Positions 25,821-33,605 of a stretch of 64,000 bases of DNA are shown here, in pieces. Within the stretch, counting starts at the first letter, position 1. Each line of letters starts with the position of its first letter. The stretch spans positions 149,073 to 213,072 of the forward strand of contig DASXUN010000015.1 of assembly GCA_036504815.1 (NCBI GenBank), in the 5' to 3' direction. The DNA is from Gemmatimonadaceae bacterium (lineage in GTDB: Bacteria > Gemmatimonadota > Gemmatimonadetes > Gemmatimonadales > Gemmatimonadaceae). The position numbers were made by a program, and so were the translations under genes. The notes beneath the pieces were generated by a model. The model saw only the letters and a list, made by a program, of their open reading frames with translations, was not told the DNA's origin and ran no database searches.

Positions 25821-28772
25821 GTGCCAACGCTGACGATCAACGGCGCGTCCGTGCATGCCGCCGAGGGAACGACGATCCTCGACGCCGCGCGCGCCGCGTC
25901 CATCGACATCCCGACGCTGTGCTGGTATCCGAAGCTTCCGACGGTCGGCAGCTGCCGCATCTGCCTCGTGTCCGTCGAGGGATCGGCCAAGCTGCTGCCG
26001 GCGTGCGCGACGGCCGCCGCCGCGGGGATGGTGGTCACCACCGAGTCGGACGCGGCCGTGGCCAACCGGCGCAGCGTGCTCTCGCTCCTGCTCGAGCGCT
26101 ACCCGGTGGAGCACATCCCCGCGGACGGAGCGCGCAACGAGTTCGAGGCGCTGGTCCGCCGCTACCAGGTGCCGGCGGCGCGGCACGCCGCCCTGCCGCT
26201 GCGGCGCGGCGATCACCGCATCGCCGACCCGATGATCCTGCACGACATGAGCACCTGCATCCTGTGCACGCGCTGCGTGCGCGCGTGCGAGGACATCCAG
26301 GTGGTGGGCGTGCTGGAAGTGGCGCAGCGCGGCGAGCACGCGGAGATCGTCGTCGGGGCGCACGGACATCCCGAGCTCGCCGGCTGCACGTGGTGCGGCG
26401 AGTGCGTGCGCGTCTGTCCCACGGGGGCCATCCACGACATCCTGCCGCACGCGAAGTTCCGGCACGATCCCGCGGTGCATCCCGAGCGCACCGTGCGCTC
26501 GGTCTGCCCGTACTGCGGCGTCGGGTGCCAGATCGACTTGCAGGTGCGGCACAACGACGTGGTGCGGGTAACGAGTCCGTGGATCGAGGAAGAGACGCCC
26601 AACCAGGGCTCGCTGTGCGTGAAGGGACGTTTCGGCACCGACTTCGTGCTGCATCGCGACCGCCTGACGACGCCGCTGATTCGCCGCGGCTGGCGGCGTG
26701 GCGCCGACGGCGCGTGGACGTTCGACGCGGCGGCCGACGGCGCGGCCCAGTGGCCGCGCCGCAGCGGCCCGTGGGAGAGCATCCGGCTCGAGGGGCCCAG
26801 GACCAAGCATCGCCCGCAGACGAATCCGCTGCGCAAGCACCACGCGCCGGAGAGCCCGCTTGGCGATCCGCGCGACCGGGTGGCCACGCCCGCGTCGTGG
26901 TACGAGCCGTTCCGCGAGGCGACGTGGGAGGAGGCGCTGGAACTCACCGCGCAGCAGCTGGCGCGGGTGCGCGACGCCCACGGATCCGACGCGCTGGCGA
27001 CGTTCCAGAGCGCCAAGTGCTCCAACGAGGAGAACTACGTCCTGCAGAAGCTGTTCCGGGCCGGCATCGGCACGAACAACGTGGACCACTGCACGCGGCT
27101 GTGCCATTCGAGTTCGGTGAGCGCCATGCAGCGTGCGCTGAGCACGAGTGCCGCCTCGGGATCGATGCGCGAAGTGGAGCACGAGTCGGACGTGATCTTC
27201 ATCCTCGGCGCCAACACCACCGAGAGCCACCCGGTCTTCGGCGCGGCGATCAAGCGCGCGGTGAAGCGCGGGGCGACGCTCATCGTTGCCGACCCGCGGC
27301 GCATCGAGCTGGCGGCGCGCGCCAAGATCCACCTGCAGATGGTGCCGGGCACCGACGTGGCGCTGCTGAATGCGATGCTGCATCACATCCTCGGCCGGGG
27401 ACTCGAGGACAGGGCGTTCATTGCCGCGCGCACGCACGGCTTCGAGTCGGTGCGCGCCGCGGTACAGCCGTACACCCCCGAAGCGGCGGAGGCCATCACC
27501 GGCGTGAGCGCCGAGCTCATTCGGCGCGCCGCGGAGGCATATGCGCGGGGGCCGCGGTCGAGCACGCTCTGGGCGATGGGGCTGACGCAGCACCACACGG
27601 GGACGGACATCGTGACCTCGCTGCTGAACCTGATGCTCTCGTGCGGGATGATCGGGGCGTGGGGGAAGGCGATGATCCCGATCCGCGGGCAGAACAACGT
27701 GCAGGGCGCCAGCGACATGGGGGCGGTGCCGTTCGCGTACACGGACTACCAGCGGGTCGATGATCCGGCGGTGCGCGCGATGTACGCCGAAGTGTGGGGC
27801 ATCGACCCCGAGCGGCTCTCGCTGAAGGTCGGCCGCAAGGTGACGCAGATCGTCGGCGCCGAGTCGCCGGTGCGCGCCATGTACATCATGGGCGAGAACC
27901 CGATCATCTCCGATCCGGACGTCTCCCATGCCGAGGAGTGGTTCCGCGACCTCGAGTTCCTGGCGGTGCACGACATCTTCCTCACGGAGACGGCGCGTTA
28001 CGCCGACGTGGTGCTGCCCGGGGCGGCATTTGCGGAGAAGACCGGCACGTTCGCCAACACGGAGCGCCGCGTGCAGCTCTTCGAGAAGGCGATCGATCCG
28101 CCGGGGCAGGCCCGCGCGGACCTCGACATCCTGCTCGACCTCTCGCGCCGCCTGGGCGTGCCGGCGCCCTACACCGAAAGCGCCGGCGTGCAGGACGAAA
28201 TCGCGAGGGTCACCCCCACCCTGCGCGGCGTGTCGCATGCGCGACTGCGGGAGCACCGGGGCGGCCTGCAATACCCGGTCCCCGACGCCACGCACATGGG
28301 AACGGCCTTTCTCTTCGAAGACCAGTTCCCCACCCCCGATGGGCGTGCGACGCTGGTGCCGGTGGAGTACCTGCCGCCGGCGGAGCTGCCGGACGCGGAG
28401 TATCCGTTCTTCCTGAACACCGGCCGCCAGATGTACCACTGGCACACGGGAACGATGACGCGGCGGTCGACGGCGCTCGACTCGCGGGAGAGCACCCCGA
28501 CCATCGAACTCAACCCGGCCGACGCGTCGGCGCTGGGCGTGGCCGACGGCGAGGAGGTGCTGGTGACCTCGCGCCGCGCGCAGATCCGGATTGCCGTGCG
28601 CGTGAGTGAACGCGTGGCCCGGCATCAGGTTTTCGTCCCGATGCATTATCGGGAGGCGGCGGCCAACCTCCTGACCAACCCTGCCCTCGACCCGCACGCG
28701 CACATTCCCGAGTTCAAGGTGTGTGCGGTGCACATCGAGAAGGCGCCGGTGCCAGCCGGCGTCGGGAGCTAG
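25821..28772 (+). CDS. formate dehydrogenase alpha-type molybdoenzyme (Cys form)
   Basis: 983 residues from GTG 25821. N-terminal NuoG/FdsA-like [2Fe-2S] domain (Cys34, 45, 48, 62); two 4Fe-4S motifs CILCTRCVRAC (146-156) and CTWCGECVRVC (189-199); then the molybdopterin domain with VCPYCGVGC (229-236) plus Cys266. The catalytic position is Cys428 in NNVDHCTRLCHSSS, where other members have selenocysteine. About 70 residues (290-362, Arg/Pro-rich) are inserted before the usual ATWEEAL segment. Oxidises formate to CO2, or another small substrate; electron-accepting subunits (FdsB/FdsG type) are not adjacent. The SDR gene follows after 2 nt. Confidence 0.87.
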   Translation: MPTLTINGASVHAAEGTTILDAARAASIDIPTLCWYPKLPTVGSCRICLVSVEGSAKLLPACATAAAAGMVVTTESDAAVANRRSVLSLLLERYPVEHIPADGARNEFEALVRRYQVPAARHAALPLRRGDHRIADPMILHDMSTCILCTRCVRACEDIQVVGVLEVAQRGEHAEIVVGAHGHPELAGCTWCGECVRVCPTGAIHDILPHAKFRHDPAVHPERTVRSVCPYCGVGCQIDLQVRHNDVVRVTSPWIEEETPNQGSLCVKGRFGTDFVLHRDRLTTPLIRRGWRRGADGAWTFDAAADGAAQWPRRSGPWESIRLEGPRTKHRPQTNPLRKHHAPESPLGDPRDRVATPASWYEPFREATWEEALELTAQQLARVRDAHGSDALATFQSAKCSNEENYVLQKLFRAGIGTNNVDHCTRLCHSSSVSAMQRALSTSAASGSMREVEHESDVIFILGANTTESHPVFGAAIKRAVKRGATLIVADPRRIELAARAKIHLQMVPGTDVALLNAMLHHILGRGLEDRAFIAARTHGFESVRAAVQPYTPEAAEAITGVSAELIRRAAEAYARGPRSSTLWAMGLTQHHTGTDIVTSLLNLMLSCGMIGAWGKAMIPIRGQNNVQGASDMGAVPFAYTDYQRVDDPAVRAMYAEVWGIDPERLSLKVGRKVTQIVGAESPVRAMYIMGENPIISDPDVSHAEEWFRDLEFLAVHDIFLTETARYADVVLPGAAFAEKTGTFANTERRVQLFEKAIDPPGQARADLDILLDLSRRLGVPAPYTESAGVQDEIARVTPTLRGVSHARLREHRGGLQYPVPDATHMGTAFLFEDQFPTPDGRATLVPVEYLPPAELPDAEYPFFLNTGRQMYHWHTGTMTRRSTALDSRESTPTIELNPADASALGVADGEEVLVTSRRAQIRIAVRVSERVARHQVFVPMHYREAAANLLTNPALDPHAHIPEFKVCAVHIEKAPVPAGVGS

Positions 28773-28774
28773 CG

Positions 28775-29566
28775 ATGGATCTCGGATTGCGCGGCAAGGT
28801 GGCGCTGGTCGGCGGCGCCTCACAGGGACTGGGACGTGCCGTGGCGGAGGAACTGGCCGCCGAGGGGTGCGACGTCGCGATCGTGGCGCGCAATGCCGAT
28901 CGCCTGCACGCCGTGGCGGAGGAACTGCAGCAACGCTTCAACGTGCGGGCCATCGCGCTCGTGGCCGATCTCTCCACGCCGGGCGCCCCCGCGGCGTGCG
29001 TGCAGCGCGCCGCCGAGGTGCTGGGGCGCGTGGACATCGTGGTGGCCAACGCGGGCGGCCCGCCGGCGACGAAAGTCGAGAGCGCGACCGGCGCGCAGTT
29101 TGCCGCGGCGCTGCGGCTCAACCTGCTGGCGTCCATCGAGCTGGCGCAGGCGGCGCTGCCGGGGATGCGCGAACGGAAGTGGGGGCGCGTGATCTTCATG
29201 ACCTCGTTCGCGGCCAAGCAGCCGCAGCCGGACCTGCTGCTGTCGAACACCGCGCGCGCCGGGCTGCTGGGATTTGCCAAGACGATGGCCAACGAGGTGG
29301 CCGCCGACGGGGTGCTGGTGAACACGGTGCTGCCGGGCCATTTCGACACCGCGCGCGCCGCGGAGCTGGCGCGCATGCGCGCGGCGCGCGACGGCCGGCC
29401 GGTGGAAGAGCTGCTGGCGGCGCGCGCCGCGCACGTGCCGGTGAAGCGCGTCGGCGATCCGCGCGAGATGGCCGCCGTGGTCGCCTTCCTGGCGTCGGAG
29501 CGCGCAAGCTTCGTCACCGGCACGGCGATCCAGGTGGATGGCGGACAAACCGCGGGATTACTTTAG
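28775..29566 (+). CDS. short-chain dehydrogenase/reductase with altered active site
   Basis: 263 residues, Rossmann SDR. The cofactor motif GGASQGLG (13-20), NAG(G) in VVANAGGPPATK and C-terminal SFVTGTAIQVDGGQT are clear. The usual catalytic YxxxK is not found: the corresponding region reads TSFAAKQPQPDLLLSNTARA, with no Tyr or Lys in register. This sub-group exists among annotated 3-oxoacyl-ACP-reductase-like SDRs, and its activity is uncertain. It starts 2 nt after the formate dehydrogenase stop, so the two are co-expressed, although a shared pathway is not obvious. Confidence 0.85.
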   Translation: MDLGLRGKVALVGGASQGLGRAVAEELAAEGCDVAIVARNADRLHAVAEELQQRFNVRAIALVADLSTPGAPAACVQRAAEVLGRVDIVVANAGGPPATKVESATGAQFAAALRLNLLASIELAQAALPGMRERKWGRVIFMTSFAAKQPQPDLLLSNTARAGLLGFAKTMANEVAADGVLVNTVLPGHFDTARAAELARMRAARDGRPVEELLAARAAHVPVKRVGDPREMAAVVAFLASERASFVTGTAIQVDGGQTAGLL

Positions 29567-29690
29567 CGCGCCCTTCCGTCGGGCCATGCCGCACGCGACG
29601 TTTTAGGTGCCGGTTGCGTACGCTCACCGGCCCTTGTGCGCCGGCTGCCCTCCGCCGGCGCCGACCAACCAGCTTCCGGAGCCTCTGCGC

Positions 29691-30716
29691 GTGAAAGCGC
29701 TCGTCAAAGAATCCCCCACGGCGGGATTTGTCCTCAAGGATGTCCCGGTTCCCTCCATCCGCGACAATGAAGTCCTGATCAAGGTTTCGCGTGCCGGCGT
29801 CTGCGGCACCGACGTCCACATTCACGAGTGGGACGACTGGGCGCGCAATCGCTGCAAGCCGCCGTTCACCGTCGGCCACGAGTTCGCCGGCGTCGTGGTG
29901 GAAGTCGGCAAGCTCGTCACCGATGTGCACCTCAACGACCGCGTGACGGCCGAGGGACACATCGTCTGCGGCCGCTGCCACCTGTGCCGCACGGGAAACT
30001 CGCACGTCTGCCCCAACACGAAGATCATCGGCGTGGACCGCGACGGATGCTTCGCCGAGTTCATCGCCATGCCGGCCGGCAACGTCTGGCACCTCGATGA
30101 CAACATCCCCTTCGAGATCGGGGGCATCCATGACCCGATGGGGAACGCCTTCCACACCGCGCTGACGGCCGAGATTCCCGGCAACACGGTGCTGATCACC
30201 GGCTGCGGGCCGATTGGCATCTTCGCCGTCGGGATCTGCGTCGCGGCCGGCGCCAGCTGCGTGATCGCGAGTGACGTGAATCCGCGGCGGCTGGAACTGG
30301 CGCGCGCCATGGGGGCGCACCATGCGGTGCACCCCGACCAGGTGGCCGCGACGGTCAAGGCAGCGACGGACGGCCTGGGGGTTGACGTCGTGCTGGAGAT
30401 GGCGGGCGTCCCCGCGGCGGTGCACCAGGCGTTCAAGGAAGTGCGCGTGGGCGGACGAGTGCAGATGCTCGGCATTCCCGCGAAGCCGATGGAGATGAAC
30501 CTGGCCACCGAAATCATCTTCAAGGGCGTCACCGTCTACGGGGTCGTCGGCCGCCGCATGTACGACACCTGGATCCAGATGACGCAGTTCCTGCGTTCCG
30601 GGAAGTTCGATCCGACGCCCGTCATTACACACCGGTTTCCGCTCGAACAACACGCTGAAGCGATCCGCGTGATCAAGAGTGGGGAAGCGGGGAAAGTGGT
30701 CTTCGAGATTTCCTAG
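29691..30716 (+). CDS. tdh: L-threonine 3-dehydrogenase
   Basis: 341 residues from GTG 29691, the standard length. Zinc-dependent medium-chain dehydrogenase oxidising L-threonine to 2-amino-3-ketobutyrate with NAD+. Catalytic zinc ligands Cys38 (GVCGTD) and His63-Glu64 (VGHEFAG); structural zinc cluster Cys93, 96, 99, 107; NAD site GCGPIGIFAVG. GGAG precedes the start by about 11 nt. Followed by kbl, the next enzyme of the pathway, after a 60-nt spacer carrying an 11-bp repeat. Confidence 0.95.
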   Translation: MKALVKESPTAGFVLKDVPVPSIRDNEVLIKVSRAGVCGTDVHIHEWDDWARNRCKPPFTVGHEFAGVVVEVGKLVTDVHLNDRVTAEGHIVCGRCHLCRTGNSHVCPNTKIIGVDRDGCFAEFIAMPAGNVWHLDDNIPFEIGGIHDPMGNAFHTALTAEIPGNTVLITGCGPIGIFAVGICVAAGASCVIASDVNPRRLELARAMGAHHAVHPDQVAATVKAATDGLGVDVVLEMAGVPAAVHQAFKEVRVGGRVQMLGIPAKPMEMNLATEIIFKGVTVYGVVGRRMYDTWIQMTQFLRSGKFDPTPVITHRFPLEQHAEAIRVIKSGEAGKVVFEIS

Positions 30717-30720
30717 AGAA

Positions 30721-30749
30721 ACAACAGAGAGACAACAGACAAACAACAG
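30721..30749. repeat. 11-bp direct repeat in the tdh-kbl spacer
   Basis: ACAACAG occurs at 30721, 30732 and 30743 with 4-nt spacers (AGAG, ACAA), giving an 11-bp period close to the helical turn. It sits between tdh and kbl, 28 nt before the kbl start. A purine/A-rich tract here could also keep the leader unstructured. Confidence 0.6.
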
Positions 30750-30776
30750 TCGCCGTCTCGGACGGCTGAGCATACT

Positions 30777-31985
30777 ATGGCATTGAACACGGGATTTACT
30801 GGCTCCATGGAAGGCGCCATCGCGCAGTTGAAGGCGGATGGCGTCTACAAGCGACTGAACTACCTCGAGTCGCCGCAGGCGGCGCACGTCCGGATGGAAG
30901 GGCGCGGCGAGGTGCTGATCCTCTCGTCCAACAACTATCTCGGACTGTGCGCCGAACCCTCGGTGGTGCAGGCGGGCGTCGACGGCCTGCACGCGTACGG
31001 CGCCGGCACGGGGAGCGTGCGCTTCATCTGCGGCACGTTCGCGGTGCATCGTGAGCTCGAGGCGGCGCTGGCGCGCTTTGTGGGGACGCCCGCCGCGCTG
31101 TCGTACGTGAGCTGCTGGAACGCCAACGAGGGGCTGACGGCAACGATCGCCGAGGAAGGGGACTTTGTCGTGAGCGACGCGCTGAATCATGCGTCGATCA
31201 TCGACTCCATCCGCCTCGCGAAGACCATCACGAAGTGCACCACCGGCGTGTACAAGCACTCCGACCTGGACGACCTCCGCGAGAAGCTGGCGGCCAACAA
31301 GGGCGCGCGCCGGCGCATCATCTGGACGGACGGCGTCTTCTCGATGGAAGGGAGCATCGCGAAGCTCCCCGACATCTTGCAGATCGCCCGGGAGCACGAC
31401 GCCATCGTGGTGGTGGACGACTCGCACTCGACGGGCGTGCTGGGCGCCACGGGGCGCGGCACGGCGGAGCATTTCGGCGTGCTGGGCGAAGTGGACGTCA
31501 TCACGTCGACGCTGGGGAAGGCGCTCGGCGGCGCGGCGGGCGGCTTCGTGGCGGCGAACGCCGCGTTGTGCGACATGCTCACCCAGCGCTCGCGTCCGCA
31601 GCTCTTTTCCAATGCCCTGCCGCCAACCGTGGCGGCCAGCGCGCTGGCGTCGGTGCAGTTCCTGGAGACGCATCCGGAGCGCGTGCAGAAGCTGCGCGAC
31701 AACGCGCTGTACTTCCGGCAGGCGATCGTCGAGGCCGGGTTCAATCCCCTGCCCGGGGACACGCCGATCGTGCCGATCATCATCGGCGAGACGGCGCACG
31801 CCATCCGGATGAGCGAGATGCTGCTGGACGAGGGGATCTTCGTGACGGGGTTCGGCTTCCCGGTGGTGCCGCACGGGACGGCGCGCCTGCGCTGCCAGAT
31901 TTCGGCGGCGCACACGAAGGACGACCTGGATTATGCGGTGCGCGCCATTGCGGGCGTGGCGCGTCGTGTGGGGCTGATGAAGTAA
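30777..31985 (+). CDS. kbl: glycine C-acetyltransferase (2-amino-3-ketobutyrate CoA ligase)
   Basis: 402 residues. PLP-dependent alpha-oxoamine synthase that converts 2-amino-3-ketobutyrate and CoA to glycine and acetyl-CoA. Landmarks: NNYLGL near residue 52, GAGTGSVRFICGT, VVVDDSHSTGVLG and the Schiff-base Lys248 in STLGKALGG. Placement directly after tdh completes the threonine-to-glycine catabolic route. A 9-bp hairpin follows 4 nt after the stop. Confidence 0.95.
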   Translation: MALNTGFTGSMEGAIAQLKADGVYKRLNYLESPQAAHVRMEGRGEVLILSSNNYLGLCAEPSVVQAGVDGLHAYGAGTGSVRFICGTFAVHRELEAALARFVGTPAALSYVSCWNANEGLTATIAEEGDFVVSDALNHASIIDSIRLAKTITKCTTGVYKHSDLDDLREKLAANKGARRRIIWTDGVFSMEGSIAKLPDILQIAREHDAIVVVDDSHSTGVLGATGRGTAEHFGVLGEVDVITSTLGKALGGAAGGFVAANAALCDMLTQRSRPQLFSNALPPTVAASALASVQFLETHPERVQKLRDNALYFRQAIVEAGFNPLPGDTPIVPIIIGETAHAIRMSEMLLDEGIFVTGFGFPVVPHGTARLRCQISAAHTKDDLDYAVRAIAGVARRVGLMK

Positions 31986-31989
31986 AAGC

Positions 31990-32013
31990 GTCCCGGCGCC
32001 GTGACGCCGGGAC
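31990..32013 (+). terminator. hairpin after kbl
   Basis: GTCCCGGCG (31990-31998) pairs with CGCCGGGAC (32005-32013) around CCGTGA, right after the kbl stop. No T-tract follows (GGGACGC), so possibly Rho-assisted or a 3'-end stabiliser. Confidence 0.55.
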
Positions 32014-32123
32014 GGGACGCATCGTCTTCATCCGGTACCACTGGCTGCGCCGGGCGCCGAGCGGCAAGTTTTGTCGCGTCGGTGCGCCGGGGGCCGGCGA
32101 TCCTCCTTTTCGAGGGGTCTAGC

Positions 32124-32786
32124 ATGCGTACGATCTCACGCCTTGGCCGCGCGTTCACGCTGGCGGCGCTCCTTCCCGCCGCCGCGGCGGCGCAGCAGTC
32201 CAGTGCGCCGATCGAGAATTCGTGGTTCTGGGGGGCCGGCGGCGGGCGAGTCTCGTTCCCGACGTACTTCCACCGCGTCGACGCGCCGGCGATTACGGCG
32301 GACTGGCTCATTACCCGGCAGCGGTGGGCCCTGCAGATCTATGGATCGCAGGCCTACTTCACGGATTCGTCGACGGTGACCGATCCCAACTCGTCGGGCC
32401 TGCGGAAGGTCGAGATAACCGACCTGCGCCGCATCGGCTTCCAGGGGATCGTCTTCCTGCCCAATTGGACGTGGTTCCGGCCATACGCCGGTGTCGGCTA
32501 CTCGTTCAACTTCGTGAAGCAGGCGACGCCCATCGGGAGCTTCTTCAACAGCGCGGCGGCGCGTGACTCGGCGCAGACCCGGGTGAACGATGCCAAGGCG
32601 ATGTCGAAGGCGACGTTCAGCGGCGGCTTCATGGTCACCTGGCACCGGTTCGCGCCCTACGCGCAGTACACCGTGATGCCGACGAAGGGGACGGGCGACT
32701 GGCTGCTCAACGGCGATGGCGCGACCTCGATTTGGGAGGTCGGCCTGCGGTACAACTTCGGGCCGTCGGTGGAACGGGTTAAATAG
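32124..32786 (+). CDS. outer-membrane beta-barrel-like protein
   Basis: 220 residues from ATG 32124. Signal peptide MRTISRLGRAFTLAALLPAA ending AAAQQ. The mature part alternates aromatic and polar residues (WALQIYGSQAYFTD; WFRPYAGVGYSFNFV; HRFAPYAQYTVMP) and ends in an amphipathic strand (EVGLRYNFGP), the style of small OmpA/OmpW-like barrels. No ligand can be assigned. Preceded by the kbl hairpin and followed by a heptamer array and a strong terminator, so it is probably its own unit. Confidence 0.75.
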   Translation: MRTISRLGRAFTLAALLPAAAAAQQSSAPIENSWFWGAGGGRVSFPTYFHRVDAPAITADWLITRQRWALQIYGSQAYFTDSSTVTDPNSSGLRKVEITDLRRIGFQGIVFLPNWTWFRPYAGVGYSFNFVKQATPIGSFFNSAAARDSAQTRVNDAKAMSKATFSGGFMVTWHRFAPYAQYTVMPTKGTGDWLLNGDGATSIWEVGLRYNFGPSVERVK

Positions 32787-32804
32787 TCCCCGTTCAGGCT
32801 GACT

Positions 32805-32938
32805 GATGGCGGATGGCCGAAGGCAGATGGCGGATGGCAGATGAGGGCGGGCTCCTAGACGGGGCCCGCCCCTTTTCTGCGTCATCCAGGTCGCTGCCAT
32901 CGGCCATCAGCCATCAGCCATCAGCCATCGGCCATCAC
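32805..32938. repeat. heptamer arrays (GATGGCN and complement) flanking a terminator
   Basis: From 32805 to 32844 degenerate GATGGCG/GATGGCA units; from 32896 to 32938 the complementary GCCATCA/GCCATCG units, several perfect. The two halves can pair with each other around the terminator at 32845-32877. The right array forms the stop codon region of the alkyladenine glycosylase gene (TGA at 32937-32935). The same unit recurs at 62976-63040. Confidence 0.85.
32845..32877 (+). terminator. intrinsic terminator after the barrel gene
   Basis: GGGCGGGC (32845-32852) pairs with GCCCGCCC (32864-32871), followed by CTTTTC. It sits in the middle of the inverted heptamer arrays, 58 nt after the stop at 32786. 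Confidence 0.85.
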
Positions 32939-33594
32939 CTTCCCGCAACAGATCGCAGCACCCACCGCAGCGGCCACTCCCTGGCCTTGGTGATGCCGAT
33001 GCGGGGCGTCACTTCGACCTCGGCATCAGAGACGGGCGTCCCGTGGAGGATGCGCAGCGCGCTGCCCCGCACGAGGTCGGCACCGTGATGCGCGGGGCCG
33101 TCGATGCCGAATGCGACGCACAGCTTGCCTGGCCCGTCGGCGAGCGCATGGTCGGCAATCGTGCCGCCGCGACGCCGACCGCGCCGTCGCGCCCGCATGG
33201 CGTCCAATCCGGCGACGGGAAGCGTGCCGCGAATGAGCACCGCGCTCGGCAAGCCTTCGGCGCGCGTGACCGCGTTCACGCACCAGTACATGCCGTAGAT
33301 GAAGTAGACGTAGGCCGTACCGGGCGGTCCGTAAAGCCCCGCGGTGCGCGCGGTGCGACCGACGGCCGCGTGGCAGGCCGGGTCGTGCTCGCCCAGATAC
33401 GCCTCGGTCTCGCTGATGATGCCGCGGACGGTCACGCCGTCGCGGGTGCACTCGAGGACGCGGCCAATCAGGTCGCGGGCCACGACCTCGGTGTCACGCG
33501 CGTAGAAGGCGCGCGGGAGTGCGCGCAACGAGAGACGCCGCGCCCCGACGTGGGGCGCGGCGTTCTCGGGCGGGCCGGTGCGTGCGCGCCGCAC
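32935..33594 (-). CDS. alkyladenine/3-methyladenine DNA glycosylase (MPG/AAG family)
   Basis: 219 residues. Family motifs: FYARDTEVVARDLIGRVL, GIISETEAYLGEHDPACHA (catalytic Glu region), GPPGTAYVYFIYGMYWCVNA and DGPGKLCVAFGID. Flips out and excises alkylated purines such as 3-methyladenine and hypoxanthine. The frame's first ATG (33594) is 12 nt before the NYN gene's end on the same strand; a start nearer LSLRALPRAF is also possible. Likely co-transcribed downstream of the NYN-LOTUS gene. Confidence 0.9.
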   Translation of the reverse strand: MRRARTGPPENAAPHVGARRLSLRALPRAFYARDTEVVARDLIGRVLECTRDGVTVRGIISETEAYLGEHDPACHAAVGRTARTAGLYGPPGTAYVYFIYGMYWCVNAVTRAEGLPSAVLIRGTLPVAGLDAMRARRRGRRRGGTIADHALADGPGKLCVAFGIDGPAHHGADLVRGSALRILHGTPVSDAEVEVTPRIGITKAREWPLRWVLRSVAGR

Positions 33595-33605
33595 GGCGTT
33601 GGGGG

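Noticed and set aside
27095..27120. Selenocysteine in the formate dehydrogenase
   Set aside because: The catalytic codon is a normal Cys codon (residue 428); no in-frame TGA exists in the gene.
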